Assembly (NCBI GenBank): GCA_963827545.1
Contig: CAWHBI010000039.1
Location: forward strand, 1-64,000
Length of the DNA: 64,000 bases
Source of the DNA: AWTP1-13 sp963827545
GTDB taxonomy: Bacteria > Pseudomonadota > Alphaproteobacteria > Rhizobiales > Hyphomicrobiaceae
Direction: 5' to 3'
Shown here: piece by piece, positions 1 to 8,563 of the stretch
How the letters are laid out: each line of letters starts with the position of its first letter
How positions within the stretch are numbered: the first letter of the stretch is position 1
The notes under the pieces: model-generated
Told to the model about the DNA's origin: nothing
The model's database searches: none
The model's input: only the letters and a program-made list of their open reading frames with translations
Position numbers and translations under genes: made by a program

Positions 1-602
1 GTGTTGGTGGCGACGAGAATCAGCCGGCCGTCCAGATTGGGCCGGAAATGCGCCGAGCCATGGGGCCCGGTCAGCTTAACTCGATGGCCCCGCTTGATGC
101 GCTTGCCGAGCGATCGGGTGACACGCCCATCCTTCATGCGCCGGACATGGAACCAGACCGAGCGGTTGTTCGGAATGCCGCTCAAGGGATGAGTGATGCT
201 GAAGGGACGGCTCGGATAGCCGCTGAAGCGCACCTGCGCATATTGCCCCGCATGATAGGGCAGCGCGCGGTCCGTCCTGATGCCGACTTCCATCACCTCG
301 GGCGACAGGGGGCGCAATGAGCTCAGCACGCCTTCGACGGTGCGAACACCCGACGGCTGGCCCCTCTCGATCACCGCATCGCCGACGATCCGGCACTGGC
401 AGGCATGAACGATGCCCGGCTCGGAGCCTTCGCCGCCCCGCACTTCGCCGGATACCAGCCGCACGCAGCAGGTGCCGCAGTGGCCGGCGCGGCAGTCATA
501 GGGCAGGTCGATGCCGTTGCTCAGAGCAGCGTCCAGCAGCAACTCGCCCCGGCGCGCCAGAAAGCTATGGCCATTGATAGTGATTTGGTGACTTCTTGCC
601 AT
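1..602 (-). CDS. 2Fe-2S ferredoxin/flavin oxidoreductase, 3' end cut by window edge
   Basis: The first 200 residues of an electron-transfer reductase that feeds electrons from NAD(P)H through FAD and a 2Fe-2S centre to an oxygenase or similar partner. Residues 1-75 form a plant-type ferredoxin domain with Cys37, Cys42 and Cys45 (C-x4-C-x2-C) and a fourth ligand at Cys68 or Cys70 in HACQC. An FNR-type FAD-binding barrel follows, with the flavin motif RPFSIT. The NAD(P)-binding domain lies beyond base 1. The ATG at 602 is preceded by GGGGA at a usable distance. This domain order (ferredoxin first) is that of reductases of ring-hydroxylating and multicomponent monooxygenases; the partner is not visible. 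Reaction partner is inference; the domain call is firm. Confidence 0.88.
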   Translation of the reverse strand, partial: MARSHQITINGHSFLARRGELLLDAALSNGIDLPYDCRAGHCGTCCVRLVSGEVRGGEGSEPGIVHACQCRIVGDAVIERGQPSGVRTVEGVLSSLRPLSPEVMEVGIRTDRALPYHAGQYAQVRFSGYPSRPFSITHPLSGIPNNRSVWFHVRRMKDGRVTRSLGKRIKRGHRVKLTGPHGSAHFRPNLDGRLILVATN

Positions 603-1420
603 TGTTCCCCATCTACGGCTGGTGCGGGTGACCCGCCGTCGCTGCGCTTCCTGGGATGCTCAGCAAACCAAGCGTTCTGGACTGAAACACCCACCCTCAT
701 CGTTCCGCAGTAGAAACGTGACAATCAGGCGAGAAGAGGGAGACAATCTGGCGAGAGAGTGCTTCCAGCGCCTTGGGGGCGCGGCGTGATCTGGTCCAGG
801 CGAGCTGCGCGACCCTGGCTCCGGTGGGACGGCTGAAAACGGTGGCGCTGAAAGCAGCTGCCACGCGGCTCACCGGCGGCTGGCAAACCAAGGTCGAAGC
901 GCACAATACTGCAAAAAGAACCGAGCCATCCTGGCGCATTCAGACGATACGGGATCGCGCCGGTTAGGCTCAGAACGAACACTGTCGCTAGAAAGATACC
1001 ATTTAATCGTCAAATTTTGATCGCTATCGCGTGGTGACTAGTGACGGTCGGGGAGGGCATCGGGGGATATCGGGGGATATCGCGGTGCTCCGGGAGTAGG
1101 TGCTTGCCCATAAAGGGGGTCCTTGTGTCCGGTCCGCCAACGCATTGCACTACACCAGCCTAGTGTCGCCCAGCGCGCAGGGGACCGCTGCTCCCACGCG
1201 CTGAACTTCTACACTTTGAGTGAAGGACAGGCGGCTGAGCTGTGCAGCTCGGCTGAAAGGAAGAGCTATGGGATTTCTCAATCTGTTCGGGCATGGCCAC
1301 TGCCATGGGGCCAAGCATGGAGGCCGGCCCCGTCCTAACGATGATGTGGTGGTCGGCGATGCGCCCCCTGCCGACGGATCCCGACGGAATGCCGCCCTGA
1401 ATCTATGGGGGAGGAGGGAA
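603..1420. other. Non-coding stretch upstream of the cytochrome cluster
   Basis: About 820 bases with no convincing gene. A minus-strand ORF at 697-939 faintly resembles the tail of a LysR regulator but is not supported. A tandem GGGGGATATC doublet lies near 1062-1080. An AAGGAAGAG sequence at about 1258-1266 precedes an ATG at 1268 that is in frame with the cytochrome gene, so part of this stretch may be translated. Confidence 0.5.
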
Positions 1421-3327
1421 ATGCGTAGTGCGATGCTTTCCTGCGCTTTCGCAAGCGCCATACTGAGTCCCACGGCATTCCTTAGCCAGAATGCTGTCGC
1501 CGAGTCCAGCGAGGCTGGGAAGACCCAAACCGTAGAAGCACCGCCAGGACCGGCCGGAAAAACCGGTACCGTGATCAGCGGCGAGCAGAAGCTGTCTGCG
1601 GGGGCAGAAGCGGACGGCCATGGGCAGATGTCTGTACTCGCCGCCGCAGCAAAAGCCGAGAAGGGCAAAGAAGCTCCCATCCCCGCGGTCGACGAGGAGA
1701 CCCTCTCCCTCTATCCCACCTCTGCGCAATGTGGCGAATGCCATAAGCAAATCTACGAGGAATGGCGTTCGTCGCAGCATGCCTATGCGTCGATCTCGCC
1801 GATGTTCCACGCGTTCGAGCAGAAGTTTCAGGAGCTGACCAAAGGTACGGTCGGCACCTTCTGCGTGCGCTGCCACCAGCAGGTCGGCACCCAGCTCGGC
1901 GAGAATCGCGAAACGCCGCTTTGGGCGATGAGCCAGATCTCGCGCGAGGGCGTGAGCTGCATCACCTGCCACCGGGTCAAGGAGCAGTACGGCAAGGTCA
2001 ACGGCGAGCGCCGGGTCGAGCCGGGCAAGATCTTCGAGCCGGTCTACGGCAGCGGCGAAAAGAGCGTCATCAAAGACATCATCGCCAACAAGGAAACCTA
2101 CTCCGTCAAAACCAGCAAAGACGGGCGGGGCACGGACATCCACAACGGCATGATGACGAACCCCCAGCTTCCAAGTCGGAGTTCTGCGTCAGCTGCCACC
2201 AGGTTGCCGTCAACCTGGGCATCAAGCTCGAGATCGTGTGGGATCAGTATCGCGACAGCCCGGCAAACAACGCCGGCGTCACCTGCCAGGACTGCCACAT
2301 GGGCAAGGTCCCCGGAAAGCCCGAGGGCTATACGACCGCACCCTCCGCCGTGATCGGTGGCAAGGAGATCAACCCGGGACGCAAGCATGCCGATCACCGC
2401 TTCATCGGCCCGGGCTATTCGATCGCCCACCCCGGCATCTTCCCCCACAACGTGAAGGCCCAGGCCTTTACCATGAAGGAATGGCTGCAGTTCGACTGGC
2501 GCGCCGGCTGGGGCACCACCGAGTTCGAGGACAAGGTCGCAAACGGCAAGATCAAGGTCGATTTTCCCAAGCGCTGGGCCGATGAGATCGACCGTGAAGA
2601 CGCCCGGCAGATGATCGAGGAGAATCTCGCGAAGCTCGACGAGCGGGACGAGATCAGGCGGCAGGTCATGGAGAACGGCACCAAAGTCGACGGTCCCTAC
2701 ATCGAGGGCGACCCGAAGGTCGGCAAAACTCTGGCGTTCTCCTACAAGATCAAGAACCTCAATTCGGGGCACAACCTGCCGTCCGGCTCCCTGGGTGCGC
2801 AGCCGCAGCTCTGGGTGAACGTCGCCCTCGTCGATCCCGACGGCAAGAACGTCTGGGAGACGGGCTACGTCGACAGCAACGGCGACCTGGCCGATCTGCA
2901 CAGCCTGGAGGTCGCGGCTGGCCGAATCAAGACGGACCAACAGCTGGTGAATTTCCAGACCAAGTTCCTGACCACCAACATCAAGGGCACGGACCGCGAG
3001 ATGTACCTGCCGGTGAATTTCGACGTCGACCCGCTGCCGCATCTGCGTCCGCCGCAGATCCCGACCACCGTTCTCAACCATCCGCCGCTGGTGCGCTTGG
3101 AGAACCACTCGCTGCCGCCACTGGGTGAGAAGCAGGCCAGGTACCAAGTGCCGGGTAACCTGATCACGAAGCCCGGCAAGTACCGCCTCGCCTTCCGCAT
3201 GCGCAGCCGTGCCGAGCCGATCTACTTCATGCGCTTCGTCGGTGCCGCCAAGGAAATGGAGCGGCGCATGAACGAGCGGATGCTGAGCTTCAAAGCCCGC
3301 ACGGTGGAGCTCGAAGTGAAGCCCTAA
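1421..3327 (+). pseudogene. Multihaem (five CxxCH) cytochrome c, cytochrome c554-like, with a 1-base frameshift
   Basis: An exported multihaem c-type cytochrome of about 635 residues once the frame is corrected. Covalent haem sites are CGECH, CVRCH and CITCH (residues about 104, 147 and 178) before the lesion and CVSCH and CQDCH (about 257 and 288) after it. The N-terminus (MRSAMLSCAF...) is a signal peptide followed by a low-complexity linker. The C-terminal 300 residues have no haem sites and look like a beta-rich domain. Frames break at about 2173, where CCAAG stands for an expected CCAAAG; both halves continue the same protein. GGAGGAGGG lies directly before ATG 1421. An in-frame ATG at 1268 with its own AAGGAAGAG would add 51 residues including HGHCHGAKHGG. 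It heads a run with a barrel protein and a CcmI-like gene. Partner and electron donor are unknown. Confidence 0.85.
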
Positions 3328-3355
3328 GAACCAAGAAGCCGAGGGTTTCGGACTG

Positions 3356-3387
3356 GGGACCCGCGAGGGGTCAAAGAAGCGGGTCCC
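3356..3387 (+). other. Intercistronic hairpin
   Basis: GGGACCCGC (3356-3364) and GCGGGTCCC (3379-3387) form a perfect 9-base stem with a 14-base loop between the cytochrome and porin genes. No T run follows, so this is more likely an mRNA-processing or partial attenuation structure than a full terminator. Confidence 0.5.
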
Positions 3388-3429
3388 AGCCCTAGCCCGC
3401 AGGTCTGAGCCACGAGGGGGTGCGCATAC

Positions 3430-5073
3430 GTGACTTGTAACGCAAAAGGCAACCTTTGGCACCGTGCCAGGACAGCGACCGCCGCTATCGCGCTGGCAGC
3501 CGGTGGTTACCTTGTGATGTCCGCAACGACTGCAGAACCTGCGGCAGGCCAAAGCAGCAGCGACGCCAGCAAGGGAGGCTGGTTGACCCAAGTGTGGCCC
3601 GGCGCCTCACGGCCCGCCCAAGACCAAGCCGAACCGCAGTTCGTAGGCGCGTCCTCCAAAAAGAAGACTGGCGAAAACACGGCAGACCCAGCGGCAAGCA
3701 CACGCAGCAACGTGGACGGCAAGGATGACCTTTTCCGGCCCGGTCCGCAGTATGATAAGAACTACGATGCCAAGTCGCAGGTCGACATCTACGGCGCGAA
3801 GGTCGCGGTCGAGCCGCCGCGCCCGCCTATTGAGCTAGGTCGCCAGCAATACACCTCCGGCTCATACGACGAGAGCAGCACCCTCCTGGGTCAATTGAAT
3901 CCGCTGCTACCGGGCCTCGCCGTCTACGGCGACTGGCGGACGGCGGTCGCCTACAACAGCAACAACGGCAAGGATATTGCCCAGATCGCGACCCGGCTGA
4001 ACATCGACGTCGACTTCAAGATCACCGGCACCGAACGAATACACGCCTTCTTCACACCGCTTCAGAACAATGCAAAATTCACCCGCTTCGAGTTCGGCGG
4101 CGGCGACGGCGATAGGAGGTTCAACGATGAGTTCGACCTCAACCCGCAGACGCTGTTCTTCGAGGGTGACTTCGGCTCCATCTATTCCGGTTTCTCCGGT
4201 AGGGAAACCGGTTTCGACCTGCCCTTCACTGTCGGTCTCTTCCCGCTGTTCCTGCAGAACGGGATCTGGGCCAACGACGCGATCCTCGGCGGCGCGGTGA
4301 GCCTCACCGCGAAGAACTCGCGGAAGCTGGGCCTTCCCAACTACGACGTCACCTTCTTCGCCGCGTTCGACAATGTCGACAACAAAGGCATCCTCGGAGA
4401 GGACAGACGCAACGCCAACATCTATGGCGTAACCACCTTCATTGACGCCTTCGGCGGCTATATCGAAGCGGGCTACGGCCTGATACAGGGCGTCGAGGAG
4501 CAGCTGGACGGCCAACTGACGAACTTCGTGACCGCCGCTTACACCCGTCGCTATGCCAACACCTTGTCGAACTCGACCCGCGTGTTCGGGAACTTCGGGA
4601 ACGGCAAGGACGACGAAGGCGTTGCCATCATTTCGGAGAACAGCCTGATCTCGGGCTTGCCGAGCACGCTGATCCCCTACGCCAACTTCTTCATCGGCTT
4701 TGGCAACCCTCAGCCCCTGGTCGATGGCAATGGCGCGGGCATACTGAAGAACGTCGGCATCAACTTCGAGACCGACGCCCTGACCGGCTACCCGAAACTC
4801 AACGACACCGGCTCCAACGCCTATGGCGGCGCGATAGGCTTGCAGTATCTCTTCAATCTGGATCAGCAGCTCGTCTTCGAGGTGGCCATGGTGCAGCCCT
4901 TCGGCGATCCGATCCCCGGCATCGGCGTCGCGAACCCGCAGTACGGCTTCGGTGTACGCTATCAGATCGCGCTCACTCGGGCCTGGCTGTTCCGCGCCGA
5001 TGCTACCTATCAGATCGTCGAGGGCGGCGAAGACAACTTCGGCGTCCGCGGCGAGCTGCGGAGGAAGTTTTGA
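3430..5073 (+). CDS. Outer-membrane beta-barrel (porin-like) protein
   Basis: A 547-residue protein with an N-terminal export signal (hydrophobic stretch around residues 15-40, ending near AAGQ), a low-complexity linker to about residue 110, then alternating amphipathic strands rich in Gly, Asn and aromatic residues. It ends in Phe (GELRRKF), the classic C-terminal signature for Bam-dependent insertion in the outer membrane. The start is GTG at 3430 behind a GAGGGGG tract. It sits 102 bases after the cytochrome gene on the same strand. Close pairing of a barrel with an exported multihaem cytochrome suggests a channel or scaffold for electron or metal traffic across the outer membrane; that role is inference. 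No specific porin family was recognised. Confidence 0.75.
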   Translation: MTCNAKGNLWHRARTATAAIALAAGGYLVMSATTAEPAAGQSSSDASKGGWLTQVWPGASRPAQDQAEPQFVGASSKKKTGENTADPAASTRSNVDGKDDLFRPGPQYDKNYDAKSQVDIYGAKVAVEPPRPPIELGRQQYTSGSYDESSTLLGQLNPLLPGLAVYGDWRTAVAYNSNNGKDIAQIATRLNIDVDFKITGTERIHAFFTPLQNNAKFTRFEFGGGDGDRRFNDEFDLNPQTLFFEGDFGSIYSGFSGRETGFDLPFTVGLFPLFLQNGIWANDAILGGAVSLTAKNSRKLGLPNYDVTFFAAFDNVDNKGILGEDRRNANIYGVTTFIDAFGGYIEAGYGLIQGVEEQLDGQLTNFVTAAYTRRYANTLSNSTRVFGNFGNGKDDEGVAIISENSLISGLPSTLIPYANFFIGFGNPQPLVDGNGAGILKNVGINFETDALTGYPKLNDTGSNAYGGAIGLQYLFNLDQQLVFEVAMVQPFGDPIPGIGVANPQYGFGVRYQIALTRAWLFRADATYQIVEGGEDNFGVRGELRRKF

Positions 5074-5112
5074 CCGATCGCGGATGACGGTTCCGGTTTG
5101 GGACGAGGAACT

Positions 5113-5475
5113 ATGCGAGGCAATCTCATGAGTAGTCGGAATTTATTCGCATCTATTCTGATGGCTTGCCTGCTGGCGGTCGGTTTCCTCGGCATTGCGC
5201 CAGTGGCCAATGCCGAATCGGTCGGGCTGAAGCCCGGCAAAATCGCAAGGAATGATGTTATTGAGAGCAAACGTTGTGGCCGCGGCGTACGGATTCACCT
5301 GCCTAGAGGTCCGGGCTCTATCTACTATGATTATCCCTACTACTACAGCCGCGGTCATTATCCGACGCATATAGGGGGCTATGTCTACTATCCCTACTCC
5401 TACTACCCCTGTTATTATTGGGGCTACAAGCAAGGTCCTGGATTACTCCGCCGCCTGAGGGCGCGTAGCAGTTGA
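5113..5475 (+). CDS. Small secreted tyrosine-rich protein
   Basis: A 120-residue protein not assigned to a family. It has a clear signal peptide (core FASILMACLLAVGFLG, likely cut after VANA), a mature part with two cysteines, and a striking tail between about residues 65 and 110 made of Tyr, Pro, Ser and Gly (for example YYYSRGHYP and YYPYSYYPCYYWGY). The ATG at 5113 has GAGGAACT in front; the ATG at 5128 has GAGG and is an alternative. Only 39 bases separate it from the barrel gene, and the CcmI-like gene follows after 37 bases, so the four genes probably form one transcript. Such tails may bind or stack on other envelope proteins or oxidise; function is not known. Confidence 0.65.
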   Translation: MRGNLMSSRNLFASILMACLLAVGFLGIAPVANAESVGLKPGKIARNDVIESKRCGRGVRIHLPRGPGSIYYDYPYYYSRGHYPTHIGGYVYYPYSYYPCYYWGYKQGPGLLRRLRARSS

Positions 5476-5512
5476 TGGCGGTGAGGTCGCAGCCGAGGTG
5501 CGGAGCTTGCAG

Positions 5513-6424
5513 ATGTCTTTGACGCTCCTGGGCTGGCTTCTTATCGTCTCTTCGATCGCGATATCAGCGCTGATCATCTTTCTGCTGCGATCGGACGCGG
5601 CGAGACTTGCTCTCCTCTCTCGGCTGCGGTCATCGAGCTGGAGGTTCGGCCAAGACCTTCGAGGTACCCCCGGGACGTTGATTGTGGCTGCCGCGGTCTT
5701 TCTCCTCGTTGCAGGCATTGGCGTAGCTACCTCTTATTTGGGGGCTCCTCCCAAGGCGACCGGCTCAGGGGACACGCTGTCGCATTCTGGGTCGGATGGC
5801 GAAATGCTTGCGCGCCTCAAGGACTACACGCGTTCTATTGGAACCGAAAAACCGGCGTCTATGGCGGCAGCTGGCAAACTGCTGCCTGACGTGAACACGA
5901 TGATCGAACGGCTAGCGGCTCGGCTCGAGACCACGCCAGAGGACATCAAAGGCTGGCGGATGCTCGGTTGGTCCTACTTCCACACGGCGCGCTATAAACA
6001 GGCAGCCACCGCCTTTGCGAAAGCGGTAGAGCTTGATCCGAATTCCGCCGAGCACAAGCTCGCGTACGAGAAGGCCAAGAAGGCCTCCGAAGGCGACAGT
6101 TCAGAGACAGCCTCGTCTGTGCAAACCGAGGCCGTCGGCAAGGGTGATGACGGACCACACGTCGAGAGGACTGCCAAGTCCGAAGCTCCGCGCGAGCATG
6201 GCGCTGAAATCCGAGCGATGGTCGATGGCCTGGCAAATCGCCTGGAGAGTTCTCCGCGAGACGTCGAGGGCTGGACTCGCCTTATGCGCTCTCGAGTTGT
6301 GCTTGGTGAGAGAGAGGTCGCGGCAACAGCGTTCCGCAAGGCGCTTGAGGTCTTCAAGGACGACTCGGCAGCATCGCGCAAGATTACGGCCGCAGCGATT
6401 GAGCTCGGCCTGAAGGCCGAATGA
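5513..6424 (+). CDS. CcmI/CycH-like c-type cytochrome biogenesis TPR protein
   Basis: A 303-residue membrane protein. Two hydrophobic segments near the N-terminus (about residues 3-27 and 55-75) flank a basic cytoplasmic loop. The remainder is periplasmic with TPR-like units, including TPEDIKGWRMLGWSYF and a second repeat SPRDVEGWTRLMRSRV. This is the layout of CcmI/CycH, which in cytochrome c maturation system I holds unfolded apocytochrome for haem ligation. The rest of the ccm genes are not here, so this is a dedicated extra copy linked to the multihaem cytochrome upstream. The ATG at 5513 has GGAG seven bases before it; the GTG at 5498 is an alternative. Assignment to the family is good; apocytochrome specificity is inference from position. 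Confidence 0.75.
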   Translation: MSLTLLGWLLIVSSIAISALIIFLLRSDAARLALLSRLRSSSWRFGQDLRGTPGTLIVAAAVFLLVAGIGVATSYLGAPPKATGSGDTLSHSGSDGEMLARLKDYTRSIGTEKPASMAAAGKLLPDVNTMIERLAARLETTPEDIKGWRMLGWSYFHTARYKQAATAFAKAVELDPNSAEHKLAYEKAKKASEGDSSETASSVQTEAVGKGDDGPHVERTAKSEAPREHGAEIRAMVDGLANRLESSPRDVEGWTRLMRSRVVLGEREVAATAFRKALEVFKDDSAASRKITAAAIELGLKAE

Positions 6425-6455
6425 CTGCTTTGCATTTTTGCCGGGACTGCATGCG

Positions 6456-6662
6456 ATGATGGTTGACATCATTCTTGCCTATGCCCTCCCGATGGCTCAC
6501 GGCGGCTGCCAAGACGAAGCTGTGCAGGCGATACTTGATGAGGCGGGTTCCGAAGCTGTGAAAAGACGAAACCGGATCTGCGCTGTTGCTCGCACCATCT
6601 GCGGGACGCGAGAGCAGCACGTCCGTTGGAGGAAACTGTGCTCGACTGCGCTAGAAGCCTGA
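6456..6662 (+). CDS. Small hypothetical protein, weak support
   Basis: A 68-residue reading frame following the CcmI-like gene, with a short hydrophobic start and four cysteines in its second half. No ribosome-binding site is obvious before the ATGs at 6456 and 6459, and no family is recognised. It may be a remnant or chance ORF; it ends just before the converging DUF6064 gene. Confidence 0.2.
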   Translation: MMVDIILAYALPMAHGGCQDEAVQAILDEAGSEAVKRRNRICAVARTICGTREQHVRWRKLCSTALEA

Positions 6663-6665
6663 TCG

Positions 6666-7331
6666 CTACGGCGTCGCTGCGATGATCGCCGAGGGCTGCC
6701 GGCGCTTCCAGACAAGAAGACCGAACCCGACGGTACCTGCGAGCAGCACCGACAAATCCTCGAGAATGCCAAGCCGAAGCACCGCGGCGCTTCCCGCTGC
6801 GAGCGACCAGAGGAGCGGGATCACTGCAAGATAGAGCGGCGCGCGACCCTCCAGCATCAAGAGCATGCCGAACGTGAAGATCGCGGTCGGAGCCGGCGCC
6901 ACCCCGAACGCCGCCGCCCGTGGCCAGCCATGGCCCGCAAGCCAGCCGAGCAGCGGATAGGCCGCCAGCGCGAACAGACAAAAGAGCAAGCCGCTCCAGC
7001 CTAGGACATCCCGCCGGAAGCGGAAGCTGCGACGGCCGCCGATCGCGATCGCAGCGAACAGCGCGCCCTGGAGTGTGAACAGCACAGCGAAACCGAGGGC
7101 AGCAAAATTGACCTGAAGGAAGTGCATCAGGTGGTAGGCAATGCCGTTCCACAGCCAAAAGGCGGACAGAACGGCGAAGGCGATGCGGCCACCCGCCGCC
7201 AGCGGTCGCAGCGTCAGAAACACCGCGAGGATGCCGAGGCCATAGGCGACCACCTGCGCCGGCCAGATCGTGCTGTTGTAGGTCTCGAAGAGGGAAAGAT
7301 AGGTGTCTGCCGTGAAGGGAAACGACCGCAT
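6666..7331 (-). CDS. DUF6064 family integral membrane protein
   Basis: A 221-residue polytopic protein with six to seven hydrophobic segments separated by short loops. The N-terminal part matches the DUF6064 pattern (MRSFPFTADTYLSLFETYN, then repeated membrane helices). The family has no known biochemical role. The start ATG at 7331 is three bases after the stop of the aldo/keto reductase, so the two are co-transcribed and probably translationally coupled. It converges on the CcmI-like gene, with about 240 bases between them. Confidence 0.8.
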   Translation of the reverse strand: MRSFPFTADTYLSLFETYNSTIWPAQVVAYGLGILAVFLTLRPLAAGGRIAFAVLSAFWLWNGIAYHLMHFLQVNFAALGFAVLFTLQGALFAAIAIGGRRSFRFRRDVLGWSGLLFCLFALAAYPLLGWLAGHGWPRAAAFGVAPAPTAIFTFGMLLMLEGRAPLYLAVIPLLWSLAAGSAAVLRLGILEDLSVLLAGTVGFGLLVWKRRQPSAIIAATP

Positions 7332-7334
7332 GCG

Positions 7335-8258
7335 CTACACGGTCTCGACGTAGCGCGTCATGCGCGCACGCATTTTGGCGTCAGGCATCCGGCCCCGCAT
7401 CGCTCCCATATTCTCCTCCATGTGATCTACCCGCCTGGTGGCGGGGATCACGCAGGTGACGGCCGGGTGCGAGATGGTGAACTTCAGGAGGAACTGCGCC
7501 CAGTTCGCGCAGTCGATCTCAACCGCCCAGGGGGGCAATGGGCGGTGCTTCATGCGGTCGATCAACACGCCCTCCTGAAATGGCCGGTTGACGATGACCG
7601 CGATGCCGCGCTCGGCCGCGAGCGGCAGAAGCCGCTCCTCGACCTCGCGGTCCACCACGTTGTAGGAGAACGCCACGAAGTCGAGGCGCTCGCTGCGCAT
7701 GATCCTTTCGAGGTCGCCGTGACGCCATCCCTGAGAGGTGGTGATGCCGATGTAGCGCACACGCCCCTCCGCCTTCATCGCCTTCAGCGTCTCGAGGTGG
7801 GTGCTCCAATCGAGGAGGTTGTGGACCTGCATGAGATCGAAACGCTCGACACCCCAGAGCTTGCGCGAATTCTCCATCTGGTTGACGCCAATCGGCTTGA
7901 GCAGCGTCCACACCTTGCCGGCGGAGAAGAGCGCACCCTTGTTCTTGATGCGGGCGAGGCCGTAGCCGATCACCCCTTCGGAAGAGCCATACATCGGTGA
8001 AGAATCGATCAGGGTCCCGCCACGATCGAAGAAGGTCTGCATCACTTGGGCGCGGGCGTCGCGCAGCTTTTCGTTGCTGCCGACATTGAAGGTGATCCAG
8101 GTCCCCAGGCCGACGACGGGGATTTGCTCACCCGTGGACGGGATCGCCTTTTTCAAGATGGCCCCCGAGGCAGGGCCTTGGCCGAGCGCCGGAAGTGCCG
8201 CCGTCGCCCCGAGACTAGCGACCGAGCCGACGAATGTACGGCGCGTCAGATGCCTCAT
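7335..8258 (-). CDS. Tat-exported aldo/keto reductase
   Basis: A 307-residue aldo/keto reductase. The N-terminus carries a twin-arginine signal (LTRRTFVGSVASLGATAAL) and a likely cleavage after ALG, so the enzyme folds with cofactor in the cytoplasm and acts in the periplasm. The usual catalytic tetrad can be placed: Asp in TLIDSSPMYG with Tyr in the same loop, Lys in FSAGKVW, and His in LMQVHNL. Export is unusual for this NADPH-dependent family but recurs in proteobacterial members with TRRTF leaders. ATG 8258 follows GGGGGAG. It leads the two-gene unit with the DUF6064 protein. Substrate is unknown. Confidence 0.87.
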   Translation of the reverse strand: MRHLTRRTFVGSVASLGATAALPALGQGPASGAILKKAIPSTGEQIPVVGLGTWITFNVGSNEKLRDARAQVMQTFFDRGGTLIDSSPMYGSSEGVIGYGLARIKNKGALFSAGKVWTLLKPIGVNQMENSRKLWGVERFDLMQVHNLLDWSTHLETLKAMKAEGRVRYIGITTSQGWRHGDLERIMRSERLDFVAFSYNVVDREVEERLLPLAAERGIAVIVNRPFQEGVLIDRMKHRPLPPWAVEIDCANWAQFLLKFTISHPAVTCVIPATRRVDHMEENMGAMRGRMPDAKMRARMTRYVETV

Positions 8259-8525
8259 GGCTCCCCCATGACCTGTCTAACGGTTGCTGCCAACGCGCGG
8301 TATCGTTGCTGCAGCCTGACCGCGTGTGCCCTTCGCGTCATCGCCGCGAACTATGTCGGCCACTTGTGGCGCCATCCGGGCAACTCGCGCACGCCGCGGC
8401 GAACCTCCGCCGCTTAGCCGGCTTTGTCGGCTCCAAACTGCAACAGCGATCAGTTGGGTGGCCTTAGCGGCGAAGAACGTCGCCTATTGTGCAGATCCTA
8501 TGGGGCGGGCGGCGAGGAGCTTGCA

Positions 8526-8557
8526 TCCATCGACGCTGGTTTTAACCAATCGATGGA
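8526..8557 (+). other. Stem-loop in IS110 5' non-coding end
   Basis: TCCATCGA (8526-8533) pairs with TCGATGGA (8550-8557), and inside it TGGTT pairs with AACCA around a two-base loop, leaving a 3-versus-1 base internal bulge. The same structure recurs at 20217-20248. It ends six bases before the transposase ATG and could be part of the bridge RNA or hide the start from read-through transcripts. Confidence 0.55.
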
Positions 8558-8563
8558 GCCCCC

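Noticed and set aside
697..939. Minus-strand frame resembling the end of a LysR regulator
   Set aside because: Only a vague similarity over 40 residues, no ribosome-binding site, no DNA-binding part upstream.
1062..1080. Tandem GGGGGATATC doublet
   Set aside because: Only two units; no sign of a site for integration or replication.
2098..3591. 497-residue minus-strand frame
   Set aside because: Antisense to the cytochrome; low-complexity, Arg/Leu/Val-rich translation typical of GC-rich shadow frames.
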